Assembly: GCA_963575745.1 (NCBI GenBank)
Contig: CAUYUJ010021045.1
Location: forward strand, 46,629-110,628
From: Prorocentrum cordatum
Lineage: Eukaryota; Sar; Dinophyceae; Prorocentrales; Prorocentraceae
Direction: 5' to 3'
Length of the DNA: 64,000 bases
The notes beneath the pieces are model-generated. The model was not told the origin of the DNA, made no database searches, and saw nothing but the letters and a program-made list of their open reading frames with translations. The position numbers and the translations under genes were made by a program. This document shows, in pieces, positions 49,549-59,867 of the stretch (its first letter is position 1; each line of letters begins with the position of its first letter).

Positions 49549-49686
49549 GCGCGTGCCACTGCTCGCAAAGTGCCTACTCGCAAACGTCAGGAGACCATGC
49601 GTCTGCCGTTATGTGATATACCGTAAATCCCCTGTGGCGGATCCAGGCCATTTGCGAGGAGCTACTTTGCGAGTAGTGGAACGCGC
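49549..49686. mobile_element. TIR element with about 38-bp ends (138 bp)
   Basis: Left GCGCGTGCCACTGCTCGCAA, AGT, CTCGCAAACG; right CATTTGCGAG, ACTTTGCGAGTAGTGGAACG, CGC. Inverted with few mismatches. Interior ATGTGATATACCGTAAATCC. Confidence 0.75.
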
Positions 49687-50312
49687 CTGTCTCGAGACCC
49701 GGGCGATGCACTTTTTTCACACCAGGCGATTTCGCCCAGCTTCGGTCCCCAGGGACCATCACAGATCGACCCTGCTCGAAGAATGTCGCGCGGAGACGGG
49801 GTCTGGGGCTCCGGCCGTGCTCTGACGCGATGTTGCACTGCGTTCGCAGCGTCGGATCTCCGGCGACTGCCGGCGGTGAGGCGTGGGGCGAGGGGGGCGG
49901 CCTTCGGAGAGGGCAGCGGGCTGCTCAGGAGTGGTTGGAGGCTTCCAGGAGGGGCTCTTCTTAGAAGGCAGGCGGGCTTCGACGAGGCCCCCCCTGCGGC
50001 GAAGGCATTCGATGAGGAAGGTACCAGGAGGCTCCAGACCCTGGAGGACTCCTTATCTGGTGAGGGCGGCGGTGATATCCGTGGCCAAGCCGCAATCGGT
50101 GCTCCACCAGCTTCCAGACCTTGGATTCCTTGTCTAAGGGTTCCTTATTCAATGCCCCCACCGTACCTTCTTCGAAGACCACCCCTCTCGTCTTGCCCCG
50201 GACCACGGAATCCGCTCAAAACGGGTCCACTCTGGCCAGCTTTCCGAGCCGTGTCCAGTCGTGGCGATGAGAGCCTCCAACAACGACCAGAAACCTCCGA
50301 GACGACATCGTC
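49687..50312. other. Low-repeat stretch, no gene identified
   Basis: A long plus frame (49783-50616) reads through into the CGT array. 50118-50158 (AAGGGTTCCTTATTCAATGCC) faintly resembles the right end of family R. Family Q-like CTTCTTAGAAGGC at 49957. Confidence 0.3.
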
Positions 50313-50318
50313 GACGAG

Positions 50319-50381
<63 letters not shown>

Positions 50382-50382
50382 C
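50313..50382 (+). repeat. (CGT)n array
   Basis: About 22 near-perfect units; gives poly-Asp on the minus strand. Confidence 0.96.
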
Positions 50383-50436
50383 GCTAATCTGGGTGACCGA
50401 ATGCAGGTTGAGAGCAGCCGCGGTGGCCCCCCTTGG

Positions 50437-50545
50437 CGGCGCCTCGGGCGCCGCCCCTGGCTCACCCCGCGCGCCGCCAACGGGGGGTCCAGCGCCGACC
50501 CAAGGAATTCGCGCGCAACTCCGAAAGCTTGTTCTTATGCACATG
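50437..50545. mobile_element. Family C element, right part
   Basis: TGGCGGCGCCTCGGGCGCC, GTCCAGCGCCGACCCAAGG, TTCGCGCGCAACTCCG. Left outer arm not found. Confidence 0.6.
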
Positions 50546-50780
50546 TTGCTGATTATACCTTGAGGGAGCGGGATCTGGTCCATGCGGGGCAGCGCCTTGC
50601 GGCCTGGAGCGGGTGATGGCGGATAACCGAGATGTTGAGGGGCTATGCTGAACATGTGGACAGAGAAGGAGGGCGGAGAGAACGAGGGAGGGAGGAGAGG
50701 GGGAGGGGGAAGAGGAGTCCCATCCTCCCTCCTTCCACACTCCTCCATCATTCCCACCCCCTCCTTCTCGTAATCTGATT

Positions 50781-50827
50781 CCTCCTCCTCCTCCTCCTCC
50801 TCCCCCTCCTCCTCCTCCTCCTCCTCG
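50781..50827 (-). repeat. (CCT)n array
   Basis: About 15 units. Confidence 0.95.
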
Positions 50828-51045
50828 TCCACGATGCGGATCCCCTTCGGGGATCATCCGTCGAAGTCAGAGCGATTCCGGGCAGATGTGTATGGCCCTT
50901 GCGCAGGGAAGACACGCGCAAATCGGAGAGAAGTACGTGTGTGTGCAATAGTTGGTGCTCACTTGTGATCATGACTCACGAGTTTGGCGGTGGAGCGGTT
51001 GCTTTTTGTTTCTGCTTGCACACCGTGGCCAGGGCTGGCCTCCTG

Positions 51046-51255
51046 GCTGCTCCTCCTCCTCCTCCTCCTCCTCCTCCTGCTCCTCCCCCGCCTCCTCTCC
51101 TCCTCCTCCTCCTCCCTCCTCCTCCTCCTCATCATCATCATCATCATCATCCTCATCCTCCTCCTCCTCCTCCTCCTCCTCCTCCTCCTCCTCCTCCTCC
51201 TCCTCCTCCTCCCCCCTCCTTCTTTCTCCTCCTGATTCCTCCTTCTCCTGCTACC
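51046..51255 (-). repeat. (CCT)n array with (CAT)n core
   Basis: CCT/TCC, a CATCATCAT block at 51131-51152, then CCT again. Confidence 0.95.
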
Positions 51256-51259
51256 GTCG

Positions 51260-51513
51260 AGCCTCTGATTCAGAAACTTCCTCCCGAAAAGCTGCGCCAG
51301 CGGTTCCCAACCTGCGAAGCTGCGAGGCATTGTCGGTCCTCCTGTACCTCGCGCAGCTGCTGCCGATCCCTCGAGACCACTATCAGGGGAGAACTCGACC
51401 TGCTCCATACAGTTCGTAAGGCGCCGCCCGAGATCTCGGCACTGGGCGACCGTGTGAGCGTGAGGGACTGGGAGTTAGGGCCCATGCTGACGGCGCTGCT
51501 GCCTGTAACTTGG

Positions 51514-51514
<1 letters not shown>
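51260..51514 (+). CDS. Protein-like fragment before a CTG array, unknown
   Basis: The plus frame reads EPLIQKLPPEKLRQRFPTCE and later RKAPPEISALGDRVSVRDWE, LGPMLTALLPVTW, then poly-Ala from (CTG)n. No stop from 50899, but upstream is low complexity. No family recognised. Confidence 0.25.

Positions 51515-51574
<60 letters not shown>
51515..51574 (+). repeat. (CTG)20 array
   Basis: Twenty uninterrupted CTG units. Reads as Leu, Cys or Ala by frame on plus, and Ala, Gln or Ser on minus. Confidence 0.97.
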
Positions 51575-51575
<1 letters not shown>

Positions 51576-52714
51576 CAGGGCCCTGCACTCCGACGGCGGC
51601 GCGACCTCGCAACAGCAGGGCGGGAACGCGCAAGTGCAGTGTCCCTGGCTCGCACTGGGCTGGAAGGCCGATCGACCGCACCTTCCTGGATCCAGCGGCA
51701 GCCGATGGCCCAGTGCTTGCTCGCAGTGACCAGGGCCATGATCGACGCGCCCGGGTGGGCGGCCTCGCCGACGGCGCTGGCAGGCCCAGGCTGCGTGGCG
51801 AGACGGAGGTGGTCCGCGCGGGTGGCGCACGCGTGTGCAGCGTGCCCACGCGCGCGGGGCCACCAAGCGAGTGTTCGCTGAGGCGTTCCGCCAGTCCTTG
51901 GAGACCCGCCTGCGCGCTCCGAGGACGCAACACCCCATCACGCGCGACCCAAAGCGACGAGTGGGGTGATCCGACACCAGCCAGCCTCCGCAGCGCCTGG
52001 CACATGCTGAGCAGCCTACCGAGCGCGCTGGAGGGTGGTCGACGTCGCACCAGATGCAAGTCTGTCAGCTCCACGTTGAGTGTCGACGCGGGGGGGCGCT
52101 GGTCAGTCTGGCGCAATTTGCCACTGCGTGTGCGGCCGTCACTGGTCTTGGTGACGCGTTTGCTTCCCCACGCGGGCCTTGGCACACGGCTCGGTGCTCC
52201 ACCGCTTCGGCTTCGGCGACATGGAGGCGCACAGTTGCTTGGCGCACGGCGAAAACAAAGACAACGTAAGTTATTGCCGCGGAGTTTGGTTGTGGTGGCC
52301 GTTCTTTGCCACGCCTACAACCTCCTCATGCTCCATGCCTTGTGGAAGGTGACATATCTTGCCACCGTACTCGCGTTGGCCCTAGTGGCGGCACCCGGCC
52401 GCGGTGAAAAGCGCGTGAGGCAAGGCCCAATTGTGGTTTCGAAAGGGATTCAACGCTCCTTACTCAGACCCTTCCATGGTTATCCCATAGCGTTCCCCGT
52501 ACAGCTGGGCGCAACTGAGTCCTAAAACTGTTTTCGCTCCTGTCACATCTTACTTACGGCAGAGCACTGACTGGACAAAACAGGCGCGGTGGCACGTAGG
52601 CGCCGATCGTCCCTCTCGAACGGCGTTCCTACTCGCAACACTGGGGGCCGCCCCAGCCAGGAAGGTTACACGCGTTATAGCACCGCACAGTAATCCAACT
52701 CCCAGGCGCTGGTC
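51575..52714. other. Largest low-repeat stretch in the window
   Basis: About 1.1 kb without recognisable repeats. Plus frame 51713-52525 is open for 271 codons, and the others have protein-like parts (TKRVFAEAFRQSLETRLRAP near 51860). Hydrophobic VTYLATVLALALVAAP near 52350. Competing frames and the minus strand are also open, so no CDS is called. Confidence 0.3.
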
Positions 52715-52764
52715 CACTGGGTGCCTGTTCGGAGGGGGGGGCTAGGCTTAGGTGTTCTGTTTCG

Positions 52765-52975
52765 GTCTTCCGTATTCGTCCTAGGCCGTGGGGCATCATG
52801 TCGTCGTTTCGTCGTTAGGGAGGTGGGCCGGTGTAGGAAGCTGGATGGGGGGGGCGAGCCCACCCTGCATGTTGGGACGAAGCCCGACGCAGGCAGTGCC
52901 ATCCTTTGGCATATGTTGGGATAGGACAACATCTTGCCTCCTCGTTCTCCCCCGCCTCGTCACCTCCCTCCACCC
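52765..52975. repeat. 210-bp direct repeat, first copy
   Basis: TCTTCCGTATTCGTCCTAGG through GTTGGGATAGGAC and CTCTCCCCCGCC-like end. Repeated at 53147-53360 with about 12 substitutions and a 3-bp indel. The minus strand stays open over both (CQxMALPASGFVP, SSFLHRP, LTTKRR). Confidence 0.85.
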
Positions 52976-52980
52976 CTCCT

Positions 52981-53105
52981 CGTTTTCTTCGTGTCCTTAA
53001 GCGTCCGTTTTCTTCGTGTCCTTAAGCGTCCGTTTTCTTTGTGTCCTTAAGCGTCCGTTTTCTTCGTGTCCTTAAGCATCCGTCTTCTTCGTGTCTTTAA
53101 GAGCG
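52981..53105 (+). repeat. 25-bp tandem repeat, five units
   Basis: CGTTTTCTTCGTGTCCTTAA plus GCGTC, five times with single changes; the last unit is decayed. Lies between the two 210-bp repeats. Confidence 0.95.
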
Positions 53106-53146
53106 TGAGAAACTTTACGGATTGCAAGCCTTCGATCATTATTCCA

Positions 53147-53360
53147 TTCTGATCTTCCGTATTCGTCTTAGGCTGTGGGGCATCAGGTCTTCGTTTCGTC
53201 GTTAGGGAGTTGGGCCGGTGTAGGAAGCTTGACTGGGGGAGGGGCGAGCCCACCTTGCATGCTGGGACGAAGCCTGACGCAGGCAGTGCCATCATTTGGC
53301 ACATGGTTGGGATAGGACACCATCCTGCCTCCTCGCTCTCCCCCGCCGCGTCACCTTCAT
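53147..53360. repeat. 210-bp direct repeat, second copy
   Basis: TCTTCCGTATTCGTCTTAGG onward; see the first copy at 52765-52975. Confidence 0.85.
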
Positions 53361-53625
53361 CCCGCCGGCTCCCACTGCCCTCCCCCCCTTGCGATTTTCC
53401 TCTCTACCTCCTCCTCCCCCGCCCCAAGGCCGGGAGCCCGAGCTGGCGTTCGATGTGGGGCTGCTAGCCAGGGCGGGTCCTCTTCTGCACCCCCCGTAAA
53501 CAGGCTACGAGTTGGGGTCTCCCCAGGCAATGGGCTCCCCCATTGGCAATCCCAAATGCGGCCAACGGCCCCGAGGGACTGCCCAATGGTGGCCCGCTCG
53601 CAGTCCTGGCAGTTTGGTCAGTGAT

Positions 53626-54343
53626 CCTCCTCCTCATCATCCTCGTCCTCCTCCTCCTCCTCCTCCTCCTCGTCCTCCTCCTCCTCCTCCTCCTCCTCCT
53701 CCTCCTCCTCCTCCTCCTCCTCCTCCTCCTCCTCCGCCCCTCCTCCTCCTCCTCCTCCTCCTCCTCCTCCTCCTCCCTCCTCCTCCTCCTCCTCCTCCTC
53801 CTCCTCTCTCTCCTCCTCCTCCTCCTCCTCCTACCTCCTCCTCCTCCTCCTCCTCCTCCTCCTCCTCCTCCTGCTCCTTTCCTCCTCCTCCTCCTCCTCC
53901 TCCTCCTCCTCCTCCTCAGGCCCCCTCCCCCCTCCCCCCTCCCCTTCCCCCTCCTCCTCCTCCTCCTCCTTCTCCTCCTCCTCCTTCTCCTCATTATCCT
54001 CGTTATCCTCCTCCGCCTCCTCCTCCTCATCATCATAATCATCATCTTCATCATCATCATCATCAGCATCATCCCCCTCCTCCGTATTCCCTCCTCCTCT
54101 CTATTCCCTCCTCCGCCTCCTTCTCTTAGGATTTCGCACTGGGACCCACTTCCAACTCCTCCTCATCCTCCCCATCGTCATCTTAATGGAAATGATCACC
54201 ATCATCACCATTATCACCACCCCCAACATCACGATCACGACCTGCATCAGCATCAGCTGCAACATCATCATCATCAGCAGCATCATCATCACCCTTATCA
54301 TTATCATCATCATCAGCAGCATCATCATAATCAGCATCAGCAG

Positions 54344-54374
<31 letters not shown>

Positions 54375-54425
54375 GTCATCGCCGCCGTCATCATCCTCAT
54401 CACCATCATCATCACCACCATCCTC
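53626..54425 (-). repeat. (CCT)n tract passing into (CAT)n tract
   Basis: CCT/TCC from 53626 to about 54015, mixed CCTCAT and CATCAT at 54020-54075, CCT to 54130, a unique bridge, then CAT/CAG/CAC repeats to 54425. About 800 bp in all. Confidence 0.95.
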
Positions 54426-54687
54426 ATCCTTTCTCCAGTTCCCCCACTCCTGACGTTGCCACTTCGATGGCGACGGCGACAGAGGCGCAGGCGACAACGG
54501 CGGCGACGATGACGGCCCGCCCACGCGGGCAGGAACCCCGCCGCGGGGCACGCGGCGCGCGGGCTTCCCGGCCACGAAACCTGGACCCTGGTGGCCACGC
54601 CACAGTGGACCGGGCGCGGGGCGGGCAGACGGCGGCAGGGCCCAGGAAGCGGTGGCGGCGGCAGCGGAAGGGGGCCAGGGGGAGAGG
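54426..54687. other. GC-rich bridge, nothing recognised
   Basis: Frames extend from the flanking arrays. Confidence 0.3.
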
Positions 54688-55055
54688 GCCAGAGGAGGAG
54701 GAGGAGGAGGAGGAGGAGGAGCAAGGAGCAAGGAGCAAGGAGGAAGAGGAGAACGAGAGGGATGAGGAGTGAGGAGGAGGGTTGGAGGAGGAGGAGGAGG
54801 AGGAGGAGGAGGAGGGGGAGGAGAAGAGGCGGAGGAGGAGGAGGAGGAGGACGAGGACGAGGACGAGGACGAGGAGGAGAGGAGGATGAGGAGGGAGGAG
54901 GAGGAGGAGGAGGAGGAGGAGGAGGGGGGAGGGACGGGGGGAGGACGGGGGGTACTACAGGCTCGGGCGTGCGCGAATGCTTCCCTAGCAGTGGGCCTCA
55001 GGCGAAGAGGCGTCGATGAGTCGAGGAGGAGGAGGAGGAGGAGGAGGAGGAGGGG
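54688..55055 (+). repeat. (GGA)n tract with short breaks
   Basis: GGA from 54688, GAGCAAG repeats near 54718, GACGAG at 54851-54875, GGA to 54955, a short break, then GGA at 55023-55055. Confidence 0.94.
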
Positions 55056-55060
55056 AGGGC

Positions 55061-55260
55061 AGCAGCGGCAGCAAGGCTCTAGGGACCAAGAGCAGAAAGA
55101 CGGCGACGACGGCGTCGGCAGTCAAAAAGCAACCCTAGATGAGGCCAGTCTCAAGGAAGGGGTCGAGAGCTCAAGATGGCTCAAGAGGCCCCCGTCAAGA
55201 AAACCAGAAGTATCGGACGTCGGGCCGACAGGAAAAATTCGAACATCCTCCCCTCATCCT
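55061..55260 (+). CDS. Protein-like fragment, hydrophilic, unknown
   Basis: The plus frame reads RDQEQKDGDDGVGSQKATLD, EASLKEGVESSRWLKRPPSR and KPEVSDVGPTGKIRTSS before low-complexity Pro/Ser. Mixed, non-periodic composition, in frame with poly-Glu upstream. No domain recognised; could be an exon of a disordered protein. Confidence 0.3.
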
Positions 55261-55540
55261 TCCCGTCCTCCCTGCCTCCCCCCCTCGCCCTCTATACTCT
55301 CGCCCTCCTCCCTCCCTCCCTCCCTTCTTTCTAGGTGCTACTATCGTCCCTCATCCTCTGTCTCTTCCCTCCTCGGTCACCCTACTCGTCGTCCTAACCA
55401 CCCCTCTCCTCCTCTTCCCCCCCCCCCCCGCGAGAATCCGCTCAAAGCCAGCTCCTGGACCCATCCGACGCACCCTCCTGTCCCTTTTGCCAGGCTACGC
55501 CCAACCGCGGCGACTAGGGGGGTCCCGAGGGCTCAGAAAA
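55261..55540. other. Pyrimidine-rich spacer
   Basis: CTCCCTCCC and CCCCCC runs; no gene recognised. Confidence 0.4.
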
Positions 55541-55672
55541 AGACCCTCCTCCTCCTCCTCGTCCTCCTCCTCCTCCTCGTCCTCCTCCTACTCCTCGTCA
55601 TCCTCCTCCTCCTCGTCCTCCTCCTCCTCCTCTTCCTCCTCCTCCTCCTCCACCTTCCCCTCCTGCTCCTCG
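55541..55672 (-). repeat. (CCT)n array
   Basis: CCT with CGTCCT and TACTCC interruptions. Confidence 0.95.
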
Positions 55673-56012
55673 TTCTCCAAAGTTCAAATGTCCCCAATCA
55701 TAAACCTAAGATCCAAAAAAACGGAGTCATCTAGCCTCCTCCCTGTCCCCCACCCTTCCCTCCCTCCCTCCCTCGCCATCTCGGCCCCGCGGCGCCAGAG
55801 TTGGCCACGTCTCCATGAGACCACCGGGCAGGTGGGAATTGGTCTGGCCTCCACCACTCGCAACCAGGCAGGGAAAGCTTCGCAGAGCACGGGAGGAGGG
55901 AGAGGGAGCGGAGGGGGGAAGGGGCAGGATAAGGACCAGAAGGCGGAGGCAGGAGCGCGGCCGTGTGGTGTGCCTCCCTCCCTCCCTGCCTGCCTCCCAA
56001 GGAGTTATCCCC
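55673..56012. other. Spacer, nothing recognised
   Basis: CCTCCCTCCC runs near 55755 and 55975. No repeat family or domain. Confidence 0.3.
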
Positions 56013-56148
56013 TGCTCCTCCTCCTCCCCCTCCTCCTCCTCCTCCTCCCCCTCCTCTCCTCCTCCTCCTCCTCCTTCTCCTCCTCCTCCTCCTCCTCCTC
56101 CTCCTCCTTCTCCTCCTCCTCCTCCTCCTCGTCCTCCTCCTCCCCCGC
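56013..56148 (-). repeat. (CCT)n array
   Basis: CCT with CTTCTC and CGTCCT interruptions. Confidence 0.95.
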
Positions 56149-56312
56149 GGTCATCCCATGAGCCCGCGCTCGTCTCACACGCTCGGCCGTACTTGCCGAG
56201 GCTGCGGCCTCCGCACCGTGCCCCAGGGCGCACGGGCGGGTGCCCTCGTGGAGCGCGCACGGCTCCAGAGCATCCGAGGGCAGCCCGTGCGCCTCCGCGC
56301 GCGATCGGACGG

Positions 56313-56509
56313 ACAGATCTCATTTCGGCTCCTCCGATGGGCTCCGACTCCGATTCGATTCGACTTCGGATTCCGATTTCTCAGTGAGGCCCCACTACTC
56401 TGCCGATTTCCGCCGATTCGACTCCTCCCGACTTGGCTGCCGATCTTCGCCGATTCGATTCACGTCGATCGCCGATCCGACTTCTCGATTCGATTTTGGG
56501 CTCTCCTGG
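56313..56509 (+). repeat. Family O module, copy 3
   Basis: GGACTCCGATTCGATTCGA-like start, TTTCTCAGTGAGGCCCCAC, GCCGATTTCCGCCGATTCG, GTCGATCGCCGATCCGACTT, TTTTGGGCTCTCCTGG. A protein-like stretch (LRTDEVRPNAKTWWDKGKTS) lies just after it at about 56519-56580. Confidence 0.75.
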
Positions 56510-56619
56510 ATGGAGAGGGGCACTCAGGACCGACGAGGTCCGCCCCAACGCGAAGACCTGGTGGGACAAGGGCAAGACGTCGCAGGAGCGCGGGGATCGA
56601 CAATCGGTTGGGCCTGAGA

Positions 56620-56742
56620 GGGAAGGAGGGAGGGGGGGAGGAGGAGGAGGAGGAGGAGGAGGAGGAGGAGGAGGAGGAGGAGGAGGAGGAGGAGGAGGAG
56701 GAGGAGGAGGAGGAGGGAGGGGAGAAGGAGGAGGAGGAGGAG
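56620..56742 (+). repeat. (GGA)n array
   Basis: Near pure, followed by GGATCGGATCGGATCG. Confidence 0.96.
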
Positions 56743-56869
56743 TGGAAGAATCGGATCGGATCGGATCGACTCGGCAGTGCTCTTGCGATTGGAGATGCAA
56801 CCTACCTACGTAAGTACAGGTGGGACCGTCGACAGTGCGAACGCAGGATGCATCAACGATGTTGCAATA

Positions 56870-57085
56870 CACCTTCCCGTCCCAAGTTCACCCTGTACAA
56901 CCAGGAAGAATATCGAGCACCAACAAAGTACCGAAACGCGAGGGTTTCCACGTGTCGGGCCCTGGGAGACACTCGTTCGACACTGTTTCGACACTCTTTC
57001 GACACCCTTTTGACACTTTTCTGGGTGCTCGAAATTACTTTTGGGATGTGGTCCTTAAGTACGATGGGAACAACATAAACCGAGG
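56870..57085 (+). mobile_element. Dispersed repeat AA, copy 1
   Basis: ATATCGAGCACCAAC...CACGTGTCGGGCCC, TTCGACACTGTTTCGACAC (expanded), CTGGGTGCTCGAAATTA, TGTGGTC. The ends ATTTCGAGCACC and GGTGCTCGAAAT are inverted repeats within the module. Matches 58485-58683. Confidence 0.7.
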
Positions 57086-57134
57086 CATACGATCGAGGTC
57101 GGCGCGGGGAGGGTACATTCGAGTATTCTGCGTG

Positions 57135-57250
57135 TCCGTTTGAGTGTTCTGGTGCATCCTGGGGGAGGGCACCCTCGAGTGTTCTTCAGCTGGGCCGGCA
57201 GAGGCTCTCGTGTTCTTGAAGGATGTTATTCTGACCTGCGTATGTCCAGC
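57135..57250 (+). repeat. Dispersed repeat AB, copy 2
   Basis: GTTCTGGTGCATCCTGG, GAGTGTTCTTCAGC, CTCGTGTTCTTGAAGGATGT. Confidence 0.65.
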
Positions 57251-57565
57251 CACACCGAGTCCAAATGAAATCCGGCTCCCGGAGACCAGGACACAACACA
57301 GATAAACCAGGACACGGAAAACCACAGTAAGGACACACCCGTTCTTGCAAAGTGACATATTCCAGCACCCGTGCATTTGCTGTTTGCTGCACTGCAGGAT
57401 TCGGGTTTGTGTCCGGGCTTATGGGGGTCTTGCAGGCTTCTGGGGCCCGTGCCCAGGCTTCTTATAGGAATGCTGCAGAGCACTCTTTTGTTCGTGCCGC
57501 CGTTTTGGGGGGGGGGCCCTCGCCGGGCCTCGCGAGGCCGTCCCCAGGGAAGCTGCGCTCGGGGC
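57251..57565. other. Low-repeat stretch, nothing recognised
   Basis: Short frames on both strands. Confidence 0.3.
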
Positions 57566-57613
57566 GAGGACGAGGAGGAGGAGGACGAGGACGAGGAGGA
57601 GGAGGACGGGTCT
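57566..57613 (+). repeat. (GGA)n/(GAC)n array
   Basis: GACGAGGAGGAGGAC repeats. Confidence 0.93.
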
Positions 57614-57807
57614 GGCGCGTCTGGGTCTACGGGGCCTTGCTAAAACCCCCCCCATCTCACGCCCCAAGGCCATGCTGAGCGCCTTCGCCCGCCTGGCGGG
57701 CTGCAAGCCTGGACGCGGGCTCCGACCTCCGTACCACTGGGGCGCGCTGCCGGGGCGGGGGGCGGCGCCCTCCGCGTGGAGACCCCCGAAGAACATGCCG
57801 AGCCTCG

Positions 57808-58000
57808 AAGAAGAAGAAACCACATACACATAAACTTTTGGCGCTCCGCGCGGGTTTCTTGGATCCGCGCCTCGGCCCCCGGCGGCGCCGTCGGCGCCGC
57901 CCCTGGCGCGCTCCGCGCGCCAGGGATGGGGACCAGCGCGGATCCAAGAAATCCGCGCGGAGCGCCAAAAGTTTATATTTATGTGTATGTTTCTTCTTCT
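57808..58000. mobile_element. Family C (subtype 2), most complete foldback (193 bp)
   Basis: Arms AAGAAGAAGAAACCACATAC / TATGTTTCTTCTTCT, then TTTTGGCGCTCCGCGCGG / CCGCGCGGAGCGCCAAAA, then TTTCTTGGATCCGCGC / GCGCGGATCCAAGAAAT. Centre CTGGCGCGCTCCGCGCGCCAG is itself a palindrome. Nearly the whole element can fold on itself. Confidence 0.9.
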
Positions 58001-58139
58001 AGAGTCGTTATGAGCATCATATATTTCGGGCGTTGCTGGGAAGGTGCTCCCAGCTTGCCCTTCTACGGGGGCCTCGTCTGGGGTGCTCTGGCAGCCAGCT
58101 GCGCCTTCCTGGTAAGGCTGGGGTCACCTCGGGCTTAAA

Positions 58140-58272
58140 TCGGGCAGGTCCCTCTACAGGAGGAAGGTTCCAGAATAGTCTCAAAACAGTTTGATCATTG
58201 TTGAGTATTGTTTGACCATTTGTCATTTGTTATCTTCCGTCCAAAACCCGCCTGCAGGAGGACACACCCGAC
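58140..58272. mobile_element. Family A TIR element (133 bp)
   Basis: TCGGGCAGGTCCCTCTACAG...CTGCAGGAGGACACACCCGA. Interior AATAGTC and TTTGACCATTTG resemble the 5106 copy. Confidence 0.82.
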
Positions 58273-58310
58273 CTGAACCTTGGGCCAGGGCCACTTCCGG
58301 CAAAACCCCC

Positions 58311-58460
58311 AAAGAGTGTCGCAGGTCCGCGCGAATGTCTTGCATCGGCGCGGGTGGTGGTTCCTTCGGCGCCTTCGGCGCCAGGGAGGGGGCCCCCGCG
58401 CAGATCCGATGAATCCGCGCGGGCTTCCCAAAGTTTGTGTGCTTGTCGCGTTTCTTCTTC
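58311..58460. mobile_element. Family C foldback element
   Basis: GCAGGTCCGCGCGAATGTC, TTGCATCGGCGCGGG; centre CGGCGCCTTCGGCGCC; right GCGCAGATCCGATGAATCC, CGCGCGGGCTTCCC; outer GTTTCTTCTTC. Confidence 0.75.
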
Positions 58461-58484
58461 AAGGTTCGAGGATCGATGTTTGGG

Positions 58485-58683
58485 TTATGATGTTCCAACC
58501 TATCTTAGCCTTGATCACCAGGAAAAATTTCGAGCATCAGGAATAAACCAACATTGGAGGGTTTTCACGTGTCGGGCCCGGGGAGGCGATATTCGTTCGA
58601 CACTGTTTCGATACTTCTCTGGGTGCCCGAAATAATTTCTGTGATGTGGTCATTAATAAAATACGACTGGAACAACAAACGGT
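58485..58683 (+). mobile_element. Dispersed repeat AA, copy 2
   Basis: TTGATCACCAGGAAAAATTTCGAGCATC...CACGTGTCGGGCCC, TTCGACACTGTTTCGATAC, CTGGGTGCCCGAAATAATT, TGTGGTC. Without the TTCGACAC expansion of copy 1. Confidence 0.7.
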
Positions 58684-59660
58684 TTGGGGCGCTTCTGGGG
58701 CCTCGTGGAGCGTCCTCGTCGCCACGGCCGGTCTCTCCCCCCCTCCCGAAGTTCTGGTCAGAGCGTGCGACTGGGGGATCAATTTTTTAACGAGTGGGCC
58801 CTGAGATGGCTGTGGGGGCGTTGCGCGGGACGCTGCAGGGCCGTCCGTCGCTTGGGTAGATTTACGCGCTCTCTCTCTCTGGACCCTTTTCACTCGGGTC
58901 TTCGATCGCGGCTTGCTTGAAGCCGACACTGTCTCATGAGCGCTCGCCGACGGCCTCGTCCTCGCCACGCGTCGGATAGCTACTCGACACCGTCAGGGTT
59001 CCGGGTCCAGCCCGACGGGGGAATGCCGGGGCATCTACTCTTTGGGCCCAGGGGCTCCGACCAGGGCGGGGGGGGGGGGGGCCGCGCACGCAGCTTCTGG
59101 CCCGAGCTGCGAGCGGCAGTGCGACGGGCTTGGGGCTCGCCAGACGTCACTGGGCCGGTACAACTTGATGTCCTCCCCAAGGAGGAGTTCACCCCACGCC
59201 CCCGATAAGAAAGTCTACCCCCTTTAAGCCCTGAGAGTTGATTATCTCCGGCCAAGACATGCCAGGACCAAAGGTTAAAGTGTCCCCCCCCCGAGATCCG
59301 AACTTGCTGATCCCCGGTGGTTATCATCGGGGGCACAGGGTAGTCCCCCCTCCGTCCAGACTGTCCTCAAATCGGTCTGCAGCGCACCCGCCGTTTCGCT
59401 GGGCCCACTGGTCATTGTCGCATAAGTTAGAGCGCCTTTGGGGGGCGACCATATCCACTACATGCTCGGGTATCCTGGGATCGGGCCTGTTTTCCCGCTG
59501 CTTCTCCTTCTCCTTGCGTCCGTTGCCGCTGTTGCTGGCTACTCCCGAGTCTCCTTTCTCCAGTGGCTCTCCAAGGAACAGCTTGCAAGTATTTTTATTT
59601 CCCATGACGTCCGTTGTTCAGCGCACCACGCGAGAAAGCCAAAGGGGTAGAAGGGCAGGA
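58684..59660. other. Low-repeat island, both strands open
   Basis: Minus frames 59324-59605 (KLFLGEPLEKGDSGVASNSG) and 58980-59336, and plus frame 59438-59650 with a hydrophobic stretch (GPVFPLLLLLLASVAAVAGY), all look protein-like and overlap. I cannot choose. No repeat family found. Confidence 0.3.
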
Positions 59661-59867
59661 GAGTACGTTGTCGTGCGCCTGTGCTCGTGTCCGATACGAG
59701 CCCAATCAGGGACGCTCGATGCCATGGCTCTGTCCCAGGTTGACCCGTGCTCGCGTCCAGGGCTGTGCCTCTTCGACCCCCCCTTCGTCGAGATCACGGG
59801 CACACGCTGCTGCGCGGCCGCACTGACTTCCCTTGTGCCCCCCCCTCCCCCGTGGCCTCGCTCCCGG

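Noticed and set aside
51515-51574. Polyglutamine gene from (CTG)20
   Set aside because: Gln would need the minus frame, and the neighbouring sequence in that frame gives no clear protein. Plus gives Ala, Leu or Cys.
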